A DNA stretch of 64,000 nucleotides from Ovis canadensis (Eukaryota; Chordata; Mammalia; Artiodactyla; Bovidae), in NCBI RefSeq assembly GCF_042477335.2, contig NC_091262.1:68682001-68746000 (forward strand). Reading direction: 5' to 3'. The notes beneath the pieces were generated by a model. The model saw only the letters and a list, made by a program, of their open reading frames with translations, ran no database searches and was not told the origin of the DNA. Positions 33,591 to 44,493 of this stretch are shown one piece after another (positions within the stretch are counted from its first letter, which is position 1; every line of letters begins with the position of its first letter). Position numbers and translations under genes: made by a program.

Positions 33591-33706
33591 TAATGGCAAC
33601 CCACTCCAGTGTTCTTGCCTGGAGAATCCCAGGGACAGGGGAGCCTGGTGGGCTGCCATCTATGCGGTCATACAGAGTTGGTCACGACTAAAGTGACTTA
33701 GCAGCA
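33591..33706 (+). mobile_element. Bov-A type SINE unit
   Basis: ATGGCAACCCACTCCAGTGT, TGGAGAATCCCAGGGACAGG and AAGTGACTTAGCAGC. A single unit. Confidence 0.83.
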
Positions 33707-34045
33707 AGGGACCTGAAGTGATTCTTACCAGATATAGCAGGAGAAGGCTCTCAGCCATCAAAGAGGACATTCATCATCTGAGGAACTGTCATGCAGACAC
33801 CAGCTGAACAAGAGTCATGCACAAGACCTATCCATCACTTGATTCTATGCCCCCAAAGTTAGTTTTCTTTGTGGTTATGAAAATTTGTATTCAGAACTTA
33901 CAGAAAAGCATGCAATGTGACTCCAGCATGTTTAGAAAGTCCTAGAAAATAAATAGCAGATCTTGCTTCTTAAAATATTTCCATAATAAGCATATGTACA
34001 ATAAATAGCAACAATAAGAGTATTTTTTAAAAAATCTATAACCTT

Positions 34046-34580
34046 TAAAAAAATGGAAGTATAGTTGATTTACAGTGTTGTGTTAGTTTCTGGTGTACAG
34101 CAAAGTGATTGTTATACATGTATATGCATGTTATTTTTTCGTATTCTTTTCCATTATGGTTTATTACAGGATATTGAATATAGTTCCCTGTGCTATGTAC
34201 AAAAGGACCTTGTTGTTTATTCCAGTTTTTAATTTAATTATTATTTTAGAGTATAGTTGATTTACAATGTTGTGTTAGTTTCACTTTATGTACAGCAAAG
34301 TGATTCAGTTATCTATTTTATGTATAGTAGTGTGTATCTGAAGAAGGAAATGGCAACCCACTCCAGGATCCTTGGCTGGAGAGTCCTATTGACAGAGGAG
34401 CCTGGTGGGCTACAGTCCATACGGTCACAAAGAGTCAGACACAACTGAAGTGACTTAACAGCAGCAGCAGTGTGTATCTGCTAATCCCAAACTTCTAATT
34501 TATCCCTCCTCCACACTCCCGTTTGGTAACCATAAGTTTGTTTTCTCTGTCTGTGATTCTGTTTTGTAAATAAGGGGTTT
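34046..34580 (-). mobile_element. L1 3' UTR copies, antisense (two in tandem), with SINE insertion
   Basis: The phrase GTATAGTTGATTTACAGTGT / GTATAGTTGATTTACAATGT occurs twice (about 34060 and 34250), each followed by GTACAGCAAAGTGATT. So one L1 3' end appears joined to another. The second is interrupted by a Bov-A unit at 34341-34468 and continues CTAATCCCAAACTTCTAATT. Confidence 0.78.
34341..34468 (+). mobile_element. Bov-A type SINE with 12-bp target duplication
   Basis: AAGAAGGAAATGGCAACCCA through GAAGTGACTTAACAGCAGCA. It is bracketed by AGTGTGTATCTG at 34329-34340 and 34469-34480. It lies inside the antisense L1. Confidence 0.88.
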
Positions 34581-35101
34581 TTTTAATCATTAAAAATAAG
34601 GGTTTTTTAAATGACCTGTTGGCTAACACATAACAAGATATAGAAACTTCGATGCTGTGTGTTCTAGTTGAATTGAAACTGGTGTGAGTCTAGGTCATCA
34701 GCTCAAACCAAAAGTGGCCACAGGCAAGTCTTACCCAAAATGAAAAAAATCAAAGGAAACTGGGATAGAGGATGAGTTTCAGGTTCAAGTCATTATGGGG
34801 TAAATCTTCTTCATTGTTAAGATGCAGCTAATATGATTGTCTTCTACCAAAATAAGAAAAAAAATTCACTGTCTGTGGTTACTTATCTCTGTCACTACCC
34901 ACTGGATGTCTGCATGGAAGATAGGGGAAGCAGCAGGACTAAGAGAGAGGTTCCCAAAAGCATATATTTATAACCACAGCTGTGCTCTAACGGTTCTGGC
35001 TGATTCTCTCTGCATGTATGACCAAAAGAACAGGCTTGCATCACAGGCTTGCATTTAGGGTGTCATTGTATTAATTTTCACTAGTGCTAAGGTATAAGCT
35101 T

Positions 35102-35293
35102 GGACTTCCCTGGTGGTCCAGTGGTTAAGAGTTCGCCTTCCAATGCAGGAGGCAGACAGAGGTTTGATCCCTGGTCAGGCAACTAAGATCCCATATGCTG
35201 CAAGGCAACTAAGCCCAAGCTCTGGAGCCTGTGCCCTACAGGAAGAGAAGCCTGTGCACCATGACGAAGACCTAGTACAGCCAAAAAAAAAAA
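35102..35293 (+). mobile_element. CHR-type SINE, sense
   Basis: GGACTTCCCTGGTGGTCCAG, AGGTTTGATCCCTGGTCAGG, ACTAAGATCCCATATGCTGC and a poly-A tail after CAGCC. Confidence 0.87.
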
Positions 35294-35484
35294 GATATGA
35301 GAAATCTAATGTTTTGGCTCCAAAACATTAAACCCTGATGATGAGATCCCTGTCCAATTCCAGTGCTGATGCCAGGTGCTAGGAATACAACAGTGAATAA
35401 GATACTGTTCCTACCCTTAAGGAACTATGGTAGGGGTAATACCTAGTGAGAAGACAGATGAGAAAACAAATTATAACAAAATAT

Positions 35485-35770
35485 GGGACTTCCTTGTCAG
35501 TCCAGCAGTAGAGAATCCGCCTGCCCATGCAGGGGACACAGGTTCAATCCTTTCTCCAGGAGGATTCCAAATGCCACAGAGCAACTAAGCCAGCGCATCG
35601 CAACTACTGAAGCCCATATGCCTCGAGTCTGTGTTCTGCAGCAAGAGGAGCCTCCACAGTGAGAAACCTGTGCACTGCAACTAGAGAGCAGCCCCTGCTC
35701 CTCGCGACCAGAGAAAGCCTGTGTGCAGCAGCTAAGACCCAGTGCAGCCAAAAATATATAGATAAATAAT
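35485..35770 (+). mobile_element. CHR-type SINE, sense, long form
   Basis: GGGACTTCCTTGTCAGTCCA, ACACAGGTTCAATCCTTTCT, GCATCGCAACTACTGAAGCC and CTAAGACCCAGTGCAGCC, then an A/T-rich tail. More diverged than the copy at 35102. Confidence 0.82.
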
Positions 35771-36320
35771 TCAACCTGGATTAACCTTAGAAAAACACAA
35801 TATAGATGACAGTTACATGGTGCTATGGCAATATAGAAAGATAGCACATTCCAGCCTGAAAGGGTGGGGGGATTAGAGCCAGGGAATGCTTTCCAAAGAC
35901 AAGCCTTGAGCCACGTAGCAGTTGTATGAACAAAGTTGGGATAGTGAGGTTGAGAGGAAGGTAAAAGAGGCAGCACCAAGAGTCTGAGCAGTAAGAGCGC
36001 TGTAAGTGGCAGAATGGAAGCGTGTGCCAGTATTCTGTCTTTGGGACCCAGGTGGACCTTCTTTATAACTGGGACGTCAATAGACAGAGAAGATATGGCG
36101 GGGGGTGCAGTTTGTGAGGTACACAGTGTCAGATTCTAGCTGTATGAAGAAGCAGCTAATGGAAGAATTACATCATATGTATAATAAATATTAATAGAAA
36201 AAAATGAAAATCAGAAAAAAGCAAGACAGTGGGGAAAGTGATGGCAAAGTTTTTTTCCTCTCTAGGTTGCTGATGTATCCAGGAATAAGAGATAACAGTT
36301 TTGCTAACTTTTCCTGAGAT

Positions 36321-36659
36321 CCAGTTCAGTTTAGTTCAGTCACGCAGTTGTGTCCGACTCTTTGCGACCCCGTGGACTGCAGCATGCCAGGCTTCCCTGT
36401 CCATCACCAATTCCTGGAGCTTACTCAAACTCATGTCCGTCAAGTCAGTGATGCCATCCAACCATCTCATCCTCTGTCATCCCCTTCTCCTCCCACCCTC
36501 AATCTTTCCCAGCATCAGGGTCTTTTCCAGTGAGTCAGTTCTTTGCATCAGGTGGCCAAAGTATTGGAGTTTCAGCTTCAGCATCAGTCCTTCCGATAAA
36601 TATTCAGGACTGATTTCCTTTACAATTGACTGGTTTGATCTCCTTGCAGTAAAAGGGAC
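36321..36659 (-). mobile_element. BovB LINE 3' end, antisense, with 11-bp target duplication
   Basis: CCAGTTCAGTTTAGTTCAGT opens it and the minus strand carries the C-terminal BovB reading. The flanks TTTCCTGAGAT at 36310-36320 and 36660-36670 are a perfect direct repeat. So this is a 339-bp, 5'-truncated insertion. Confidence 0.92.
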
Positions 36660-37629
36660 TTTCCTGAGATAGCAAGTTTAAATGTGAATCAGAGATTGAG
36701 GCTCTTTTCATTGGAAAATCCTAAAAATGTGGACAAAGATTAGGGAATGAGAAAAGCTGTATGTAGTGTAATATCCTAAAAATCATTATTATTACAATTT
36801 ATTTCTCCATCTTAGTCTTCCAATTAGGTGACAAATGACTTTTCACATAAATATTAGGGCAAGGTCTTTCCTCTCCCTCTATTAAACTTACTTAGAGAGT
36901 TCCACACCAAGTCATGCCCAGTGAAGCATTAGCACATCCTAGGAAGATCCTGTGTTTATGCGCTTCCAAGCGTATTTAATTGCACATTCCTACTCCCTCA
37001 GATTAGCCTTTTGGCAAATGAGCTCATTTCATTTCCAATGAATAAGATTACCATGGTCCATTGTTGAGCAAAAAGGGATGAAGATCAGCTGGAAACTCAG
37101 TCAAGAAGTTTCAAGAGTATTCTGCAAATCTAGGAGTAACACAAGGAAGTCTACTTACCCAGGTCAAGGCAGATGAATTTTAAACAGAGGGGGTTTAAAA
37201 CTTGAATGCCTTCCAACAACACACGGCGATTAAAGGAATTCTGACATCTGCTTGTACACAGTAGGCACAATGGTAATATTCAATAAATTTATAAAACTTA
37301 TTCAAATATGAGTGTCAGATTGGACCAACAAGTATTTATTGAGTATCTATTATGCTGGAGATAGAGAAGCGAACCAGACATAATTCTTTCTCTTAGTCAA
37401 AGAATTCCCACTTTGAGACCAGGTACTTAAGATCATTGTCCAAGAAAGATAAGTGAGTAGTCTTATAACTAAACCATGGAATGATAGAACTTGTTTGTGT
37501 ACATAATTACTGACATCCAAGGAAATCTCAACCTACCCTAAACCTGATTATAATTTTCATAATTTCTGCTCTATATATTCTTTTTCTCTCTTTAAACATC
37601 AAATCCAAATATGATTAGCAAGGTCATAA

Positions 37630-38217
37630 ATAACCTCCAAAATCACTGCAGATGGTGACTGCAGCCATGAAATTAAAAGACGCTTGCTCCTTGGAAGAAA
37701 AGCTATGAACATCCCAGACAGCATATTAAAAAGCAGAGACATTACTTTACCAAAAAAGGTCTGTCTAGTCAAAGCTATGGTTTTTCCAGTAGTCATGTAT
37801 GGATGTGAGAGTTGGACTACAAGGAAAGCTGAGCACCAAAAAATTGGTGCTTTTGAACTGTGGTGTTGGAGAAGACTCTTGAGAGTCTCTTGGACGCAAA
37901 GAGATCCAACCATTCCATCCTAAAGGAAATTAGTCCTGAATATTCACTGGAAGGACTGATGCTGAAGCTGAAACTCCAATACTTTGGCCACCTGATGCAA
38001 AGAACTGACTCACTGGAAAAGACCCTGATGCTGGGAAAGATTGAAGGTGGGAGGAGAAGGGGACGACAGAGGATGAGATGGTTGGGTGGCATCACCGACT
38101 CAATGGACATGAGTTTGAGTAAACTCCGGGAGTTGGTGATGGACAGGGAGGCCTGGCATGCTGCAGTCCATGGGGTTGCAAAGAGTCAGACACAACTGAG
38201 CAACTGAACTGAACTTG
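37630..38217 (+). mobile_element. BovB LINE 3' end, sense
   Basis: Open frames read [40 protein letters not shown] and [20 protein letters not shown], ending [12 protein letters not shown] and the ACTGAACTGAACTT tail. One frameshift lies near 37905. Confidence 0.92.
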
Positions 38218-40637
38218 CCAGCCTACTGCTATTTTATAGCCCTTTCTTCATCACTGCAGTCAAAAAGCTTACTTAGTTTTAATGTCACACTGGACATCAT
38301 TGGATGGTCCCTGTGGTTAAGAACTTACCTGTAACTAGTTCTTCTCTTAATCACCGTACTGTCCAAAGAGCACAGGCTCCTCTCTCACAGGAAGACAGTG
38401 ATTGATTACATCTGGGGCTCACATACAGGAGTATTTTCCAGAAGATATCTAGTAGGATGGGTCCTAGAGTAGGTATGAGTTGTTTGAGGGTGAATTTAGG
38501 ATCACAACATGAATACAGAATAAAGCAAGACTTCAAGGTCTGAGATCACTGAAAGAGAAGAACATGCAGTGCCTGGGCATTGGAACACATCTCTTACATG
38601 TCAACTTCCTAATATCAATAAGGAGGTTTAAATCTGCAGAACGATGAAAATGGACATTCCATGGCAAAATCTAGAAAACACAAGGAAGTGACAGTCCTCG
38701 CCTTTGAGGAACATATCTTACAAGAGTTGTTCTTAACTTCATTTTCATACCCTCACTAGTATGTAGTGTTTTTGAGACCCTGACAGAGCAGAGATGCAAA
38801 ATAAGAAATTCCCTTCCTCCTTTAACTAGTTTTTCTGGTCTAAAAAGAAGCAATCATTAAATGAGGATAAGGGCTTTTACTAACTCTCATAATTACCCCA
38901 GTGTCTCCATACCAGAATTTTAAATATTCAAAGGTGAAATGGAGAAGCAAAAAGTACAGTCCACAACTTCAGTTCTTAATCTGACCCACATCTCTAACTA
39001 CTGCAGATTTCTCTTATGAAACTAGGATCCAGCACTACTGAGTGCTGCTCCAAAGGCACAGAATTAATGTTACTGACAAAACTCTTAAGTGTTCTAATGA
39101 CTAGAGCTTGAGAAATGAGTAAGTCCTTAACTGAGTATGATGCATGTATAGGGTCAGAGGTGGAGGGCATGCTTAATCTGATAATCACACAGAAAATGTG
39201 GATAATTTATCTGGGGAGAACAAGCCCAATTACTCATAATGCGCCATAGTGGGCAGTGCTTGAGGGACTAGGCATCACTGGTAATTTTGGTCTGGCACAC
39301 ATCCATGTTTTCCTGACATCCCCCCACTCCAACACTCCCCGCTCCCCCAGAGCTCTGTATTGCCCAAAAGTGATGATGATAATGATGGTTGATTGGTACC
39401 ATCTAAAAGGCAGCATAATGGAAGGCATTTCTGGGACTTTGGCGTTATTTCTAGTTTCAAATTCTGGTACTAACTGCTACATAGCTGAGAACAATTTCAT
39501 CAATGTTCTGCTTTGACCTGCTTCTGAAAGCTGGAGTTAGGCTTGTGGCAAACTTAGAAATAGTAAATACACAGCAGGCTTTTCCCTTTCTGGTCACAGT
39601 CCTGCCAAGTTATTAACACTAGTACCCAGTCCACCGACAGCCTTGTCAGATGCCTAGCCATGGTAAGCCCTTTGTTTCTCAGGACTCACTAATAACTTCC
39701 CCTGAAAGGGCTCTTGCAGTCTCAGGGAAGCTGAAGTTAGAAGATAACACTTTCTTCAGCTTGTCTTCTCCTGAGAGCCTTCATGTAACAGAGCCGACAA
39801 TGCCCTCTCTGTGCAGTAGGCTTGTGTTTGCTAGTTGGTTCTCATAGATTACTTTATATATGAAGTTGTTAATAGAAATATTTAGGGGAAAAGGATTGTA
39901 GGTCATACTAAGTCCATCAAGATGTTAACATTGATAGTACTTGTAGAATCTCAAGTTAAATTATTAAGATTTCAAAGATTGAAGACAAACAAGAAATACT
40001 GAAGTGGTATTTCTGAGACGTGAATTCACAAGGTATACACAATTCTGATGACAAACTAAGGCTCAAGTTTTAAGAATGAATACCTAAGATGTTCTATGGA
40101 TCTCAGAAGGCTCACCGGGAAAAATGGTTCATCTAAAGGAGGTAATTGAGGAGAGTTTAATGAAGATACTAATTAAAAAGGGATGAGCAGGGTTAGGTAA
40201 ACCAAGTCAAAATGGTGAAGTACCTCAGTGGAGTCCAGATCTTTCTGCAGTGATGGAAATGTTCTACATCTGCAGTCTAATTCTATAACAATTAGTCACA
40301 TGTGGCTATTGGACACTTAGGATGTGGTTAATGCGACAAAGATGCTGAATTCTTTGGAGGGATGCCAAGTCAACTTATGGCTGTGGCTTTTGACTGAAGA
40401 ATGCAGCTGCTGCCAACTTACAGCCTGGGAGGGGAAACGCTGGGAATACCCTCACTCTTCCTGTCGAACCATCCTTCTCTGGTACTTCTGACTGATGGAA
40501 CTCTCCAGGAATCAGAGAACAAGAAAACTCATTGATGAAGTTTGTAAAGGTTGACCTCCTGGGGCACAGAACATAGTGAAGCATAAATATGGAGGAAATC
40601 ATTTTCATACCCATGTACAAACTGAGAAATAAACCGT

Positions 40638-40643
40638 TTTATT
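40638..40643 (-). terminator. LCMT2: Candidate LCMT2 polyadenylation signal
   Basis: TTTATT on the plus strand is AATAAA on the minus strand, about 655 bases past the LCMT2 stop codon. No closer canonical AATAAA was noticed on that strand. Sequence alone does not show use of this site. Confidence 0.35.
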
Positions 40644-41297
40644 ATCATTTATAAATAAGTATGGAACTAGTGGCAAAAAAAAATTGAACAAAAGCATGTG
40701 TCTCAATAAAGTCGTATAAATGTCTTATTAAAGCTATCTGAAGCTCTCTGCTGAGCTAAGTGGTACAGTGCTTTAATCAAACTGCAACTGGGTTCATTTC
40801 AGGTTTTGTACATGAAGAATGAGGTCAAAACCATGCCCCTTCACCTATATTCAACCTTATGTTCTTAGCAAGGATCTGTGTGAAACTTTTTCCAAGGTCC
40901 CATCTAAAATCACAAAGCCTGGGAGTGGGAAATTTTTCACTTTACTTAGGCGAAAGGTCATTGTAACTCTATAACTGGGTAAACTCAGATTAGAAAGTGG
41001 GAAGAACACCAAGAAATTAAGATACGGGGACCCAAAGGCCCCCAAATTCGACTCTAGGACTATATGACCACTCTATTTTTGTACTATCTCTTGGAATTTT
41101 GGTGTGTTTAAAAGACAATTTTTTTTCCACTTTCTGCACTGAATAGCAGTGCTAAGAAATAACCAAAAACAAATAAAGGAGTGGGAAGGGGGAGTGGTAC
41201 TATCCAAAGCCAGAGTCAAATCCTCTTTTGGAAAGCTTCATTGTCCACTTTAGTGGGTCCTGAATATATAGGAAGTCCAGTCTTTAAGTGCCAGTCT

Positions 41298-43352
41298 TTA
41301 CTGTCTAGCACTTAAAGGAGAAAGGTCTAATGCCACTGTATGCGGGTTGAAGTAGGTGCCAAAGGAAAAGCAGTTCCCACCACCTCCAAGGAGCAGGAGC
41401 TGTTGCTCTTCAGGGAAGAGGATGCTGGTATGATTGTGTAACATTAATGGCCATGGCACACATGTTGTGTCAATCTGATACTCAAAGCTCAATCCTGTAG
41501 ACAAATCAATAACTGTCACTCCAGGAACTGCAGTGGAATGAATCCAGACGCCTCCAACCAACAAAAGCTTCCCATTGACTACATGAGCTGTGTGGGAGTA
41601 CCTTGGGGTAATGGGAGGCTGGATGGCTATGGATTCCCAGAGGAATCCACTAGTGATTGGTTTCAGAAAGAATACAGAGCTCAGTGGCTCCTCGGAAGCA
41701 CCCAGACCTCCAGCAATGAGGGCTCCCCCTTGCCAGCTGCAGGCACTGTGGGAATGCCGACCTTCAGGCCCTTCTCCCTCCACTGGGATCGTAACCCAAG
41801 TCATTTTCCCCACATGGAGGAAATGCCAGTCACTTAGTACAGGTTCTGTCACACTGCGGCCCCCATACACAAACAAATATTTCTGATTCTCACAGGACAC
41901 TTCGGTTGTTGAATGCCGCCAACGTGACAAGGTAGAATCTTCTGGACAGAACTTCGTGACTGTTACATTTGGGTCCTCAGCGCTATTATCCTCATTTTCA
42001 TAAGAAAGTTGGAGTATCCCCAAGGCTGGAGTTACTGGGGACAGTCTCCCTCCTAGAACCAGAACCTGAGTATCTGAAAGTCTTGTCATGGTGTGATAAA
42101 GGCGTCCATCCCATTGAGCTTCAGTTCCCCAACTGCCTATCTGGTTGCCTTTCCATTCAAAGTCACTGTATCTTAACAGCATGTGAAACTTGCTCACTCG
42201 GCAATGTCGCCCCTCCTGCTCTCCAAATCCTCCTGCACTGAGAATAACGCCTGGGCTCAAAAGGACAGAGGCGTGGCCATATCTCTTAAGGCCCAGGCCC
42301 TGGGTGTCCCCAGTGACTACACTGGCAGGGAAGACTCCTGAAGGGGAAGCAGGATCTATCCGAGGAAACGTCTCTGAGGGTGGAAACACGAGAGTCTGGG
42401 ACAGGCTGTCTCCCCGAGAAGCGGCTAGAATAAAATAGTGGGCACACTTCAGATGCCACTCCTCAAATTCATCAAAAGGTTCAAGATTTTCCATGCGTCG
42501 GCGTTCTTCTGCGGGGAGAAAGCAGCGATAGAATTCATTCAGGTCCATGGCGCGACAGGCAGTCCAGCCGGCCTGAAGGAAGCGCTGCTGTTGGGCCTCC
42601 GCGTCGGGAAAGCGGTCCAAGCCATGAAGGGGAGAATTCAGGTGCCGAAAATGTTGCTGCATGAACTCGCCAAAGGCGTCCTGAGGCCTCATCTGCTCGT
42701 AGACGACGAAAATGGCATTAGAAAACCGCTGGGCGGCCCAGGAGATGAGGGCCGCGGCATCATCCGGCTCGAGGTAGGTGAGCACGGCCTCAGCCAGGAG
42801 CAGAGTCGGGGCGGCCCCGTCAAGACCCGCAGCGGCAAGGGCCTGGTCCAGCTGCTGCAGCTGCCGTAGGTCCAGGCCCAGGATGCGGTAGTCCGAGCTC
42901 TCAAAGCACAGCGTGGACCCGGGGTCTCCGCTCTGGAAAGGCCCGGTTAACGCGCACAGATCCGGCGTATCTCGAATCCTCTGCGCTTTGCGCTCGGCCA
43001 CGTCCGGAAAATCCACCTCCCAGACAGCAGCCCCGGCCAGGCGGCCCGCAGTTTTGAGGCGAAAATACAGTGAGTCTGAGCCGGCGCCCAACGACAGGAT
43101 CTGCGAGGGCGGGGTGCCGGGGGCCGCGCACGTCTGCTCTACGAAGGCGCGCACGCAGTGCCGCACGGAGCGTGCGCGCACGTAGTAGCCGCGGTGGATG
43201 AGCGGCGCGCGGCGCGCCGTCCCTGGAACCAGCAAGGCAGCGAAGGCGTCGGGCACGTACCCGCGCGCGGCCAGGGAGCTCTTGCTGAGCGCGCTGCTGT
43301 CGTTGGTGCTCTGCACTGCTTCAGCCCGACGTTCACGGTTGCGCGAGCCCAT
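41298..43352 (-). CDS. LCMT2: LCMT2 / TYW4, tRNA wybutosine-synthesizing protein 4
   Basis: Intronless gene of 684 codons; the human protein is about the same length (686). TYW4 methylates and then methoxycarbonylates yW-72 at position 37 of tRNA-Phe, using S-adenosylmethionine, to finish wybutosine. Residues 1-330 are a leucine-carboxyl-methyltransferase-type SAM fold: SLGAGSDS (about 87-94), EVDFPDV (112-118), [11 protein letters not shown] (186-196). From about 358 on there are Kelch-type beta-propeller repeats with Gly-Gly pairs ([60 protein letters not shown]). The frame is open 25 codons upstream to 43427, but the start at [10 protein letters not shown] matches human MGPRSRERRA, so I use it. 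The 5' half is very CpG-rich. Position 3 of GAGFDS is Ser here. Confidence 0.97.
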   Translation of the reverse strand: MGSRNRERRAEAVQSTNDSSALSKSSLAARGYVPDAFAALLVPGTARRAPLIHRGYYVRARSVRHCVRAFVEQTCAAPGTPPSQILSLGAGSDSLYFRLKTAGRLAGAAVWEVDFPDVAERKAQRIRDTPDLCALTGPFQSGDPGSTLCFESSDYRILGLDLRQLQQLDQALAAAGLDGAAPTLLLAEAVLTYLEPDDAAALISWAAQRFSNAIFVVYEQMRPQDAFGEFMQQHFRHLNSPLHGLDRFPDAEAQQQRFLQAGWTACRAMDLNEFYRCFLPAEERRRMENLEPFDEFEEWHLKCAHYFILAASRGDSLSQTLVFPPSETFPRIDPASPSGVFPASVVTGDTQGLGLKRYGHASVLLSPGVILSAGGFGEQEGRHCRVSKFHMLLRYSDFEWKGNQIGSWGTEAQWDGRLYHTMTRLSDTQVLVLGGRLSPVTPALGILQLSYENEDNSAEDPNVTVTKFCPEDSTLSRWRHSTTEVSCENQKYLFVYGGRSVTEPVLSDWHFLHVGKMTWVTIPVEGEGPEGRHSHSACSWQGGALIAGGLGASEEPLSSVFFLKPITSGFLWESIAIQPPITPRYSHTAHVVNGKLLLVGGVWIHSTAVPGVTVIDLSTGLSFEYQIDTTCVPWPLMLHNHTSILFPEEQQLLLLGGGGNCFSFGTYFNPHTVALDLSPLSARQ

Positions 43353-43606
43353 GGTCAGGGGAGTCAGGAGCGGCGGTCCGTCGGGGTGGTGAGCTGCCCT
43401 CCGGCCCCGTAGTATCCGTACCCGCAAGTACAGCTCCCGGACTCGGTACTGGGCGGGGCGGGAGGGGGTGGGAAACTACCTTCGTTACATCTCTTCCTCG
43501 GATAGGCGGGCGTCACTTCCGGGAAGGGCGCGCCTCGCCAATCACGTTTGAGTAGGCTGCAGCTGGCGTTGACAGTCGGCTGTGATTGACATTTCTTTGA
43601 TTTTCT
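43353..43606. promoter_or_regulatory. Bidirectional CpG-island promoter of LCMT2 and ADAL
   Basis: The divergent starts of LCMT2 (minus) and ADAL (plus) are separated by a short CpG-rich interval. It contains a double GC box GGGCGGGGCGGG (43451-43462), an ETS-type site CACTTCCGG (43514-43522), and a CCAAT box (43538-43542) in CGCCAATCACG. There is no TATA box. This is the usual set-up of a housekeeping bidirectional promoter. The CpG-rich zone extends into the LCMT2 coding region to about 42540. Confidence 0.75.
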
Positions 43607-43633
43607 ATGACCGAGGTTTCGCGGGAGGACTGA
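43607..43633 (+). other. ADAL: Upstream ORF 1 in probable ADAL exon 1 (8 codons)
   Basis: ATG ACC GAG GTT TCG CGG GAG GAC TGA. Its stop overlaps the start of the next upstream ORF in TGATG. It is in the transcript only if transcription starts left of 43607. Confidence 0.5.
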
Positions 43634-43740
43634 TGGCTGCGGCTTTTTGTGGACACGTGGACTGTGTCGGGGAAGCGCGGATTGTCACTTTTCTACAAAC
43701 CTTCCTGGCTGAAACGAAAATTTATCTCAAGTTTTCATAA
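43633..43740 (+). other. ADAL: Upstream ORF 2 in probable ADAL exon 1 (35 codons)
   Basis: ATG at 43633-43635 opens 35 codons (MAAAFCGHVDCVGEARIVTF and 15 more residues), closing at TAA 43738-43740, just before the donor at 43774. The start context ACTGATGG has G at +4 only. It lies upstream of the ADAL start codon, so it could dampen ADAL translation. Confidence 0.5.
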
Positions 43741-44493
43741 GCTGACTCAGCTGTTGACAAAAATCTTTCAGAGGTGAGTCTGTGGGGACTGACAACCCAG
43801 AACTCGGACTGCAGCGCCTGCATTGAGTGTCTGATAGGGACAAAACAGGATTAGGACCACTAATTTTAGGGGGCAAGGAGAAGGAACGGTCTTTCCTTGG
43901 ATGCTAACTACGGATACTTACGAAGAGATCCCATTTAAGTCTGAAAACAAGTCAGTGAGGCCATGTACAAAATGAAGAAACCTTTACAGAAGTTGTGATT
44001 CACTTAGTCAGTGTTTCCCCACAAATGTATAATGTTGATTCCCTTGTATCCCAGGCTCTGTGCTAAGCTTACAGTAAGTAAACCATTCAGCCTCTGTTTC
44101 TCAGCTGTAAAGTGATACTCCCCTCCACGTGCAAAGTTCTGTCTTCTTGGATTGAATTGAATATGTCTGCGGAAGAGAGAATCACAGAAGAGGTGATTAT
44201 TCTTTCTGAGTCTTGGCAGTTTAAAAGAATCATCAAATTTCTACTTTGAGTGTTTGGGAGTCATCACCAGTAGGAAATCACTTGCAAGGATACTTGGGGG
44301 ATTTGTAACTTATTAATTGGTATTTGGTGACTCTGGGAGCCTAGATGGAGAAGGAAATCAGGATGACTCTTAAGTATGGTTACCTTGAAGCAGTATGGCA
44401 CAATGGTGAACAGCATGAGTTTGGGAGTCCAGCTGATTCCGATACTGGAACTGTGTCATTTAGATTTGGTGTTTAAGAGCTCTTAGTGACTTT

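Larger units (their letters stand above)
13002..41297. other. TGM7-LCMT2 intergenic region, no gene supported
   Basis: About 28 kb of mobile-element-rich DNA between the TGM7 start and the LCMT2 stop. The 5' flank of TGM7 may lie in the first few hundred bases, where there is a (CCT)n run at about 13133-13150. The longest unassigned stretches are 14230-15540, 16530-19390 (weak L2-like pieces), 21290-22800, 23210-26180, 36670-37630 and 38220-41297. The last of these should include the LCMT2 3' UTR. Open frames there are short with no family I recognise. Confidence 0.7.
43607..43773 (+). other. ADAL: ADAL exon 1, probable non-coding (5' end unknown)
   Basis: A strong donor GAG|GTGAGT at 43773/43774 follows the CpG island on the plus strand. 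The ADAL start codon is in a later exon, so exon 1 is 5' UTR. The left limit shown is only the first upstream ATG; the transcript start is not visible. Confidence 0.6.

Noticed and set aside
37049..37060. Alternative TGM7 first exon on the minus strand (ATG GAC CAT G followed by GT)
   Set aside because: The phase fits, but the donor GTAATC is weak and intron 1 would be over 32 kb. The candidate at 12992-13001 has a perfect GTGAGTA donor, good start context and a closer fit to the family start.
41538..43412. Several 60-140 codon frames antisense or out of frame across LCMT2
   Set aside because: They are by-products of the GC-rich coding sequence of LCMT2, with no family resemblance and no splice or start support.
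43353..43427. 25-residue N-terminal extension of LCMT2 in the open frame
   Set aside because: The conserved protein begins at the Met at 43352 ([10 protein letters not shown]). The extension is not part of the human protein as I remember it and lies in the CpG-island 5' UTR.
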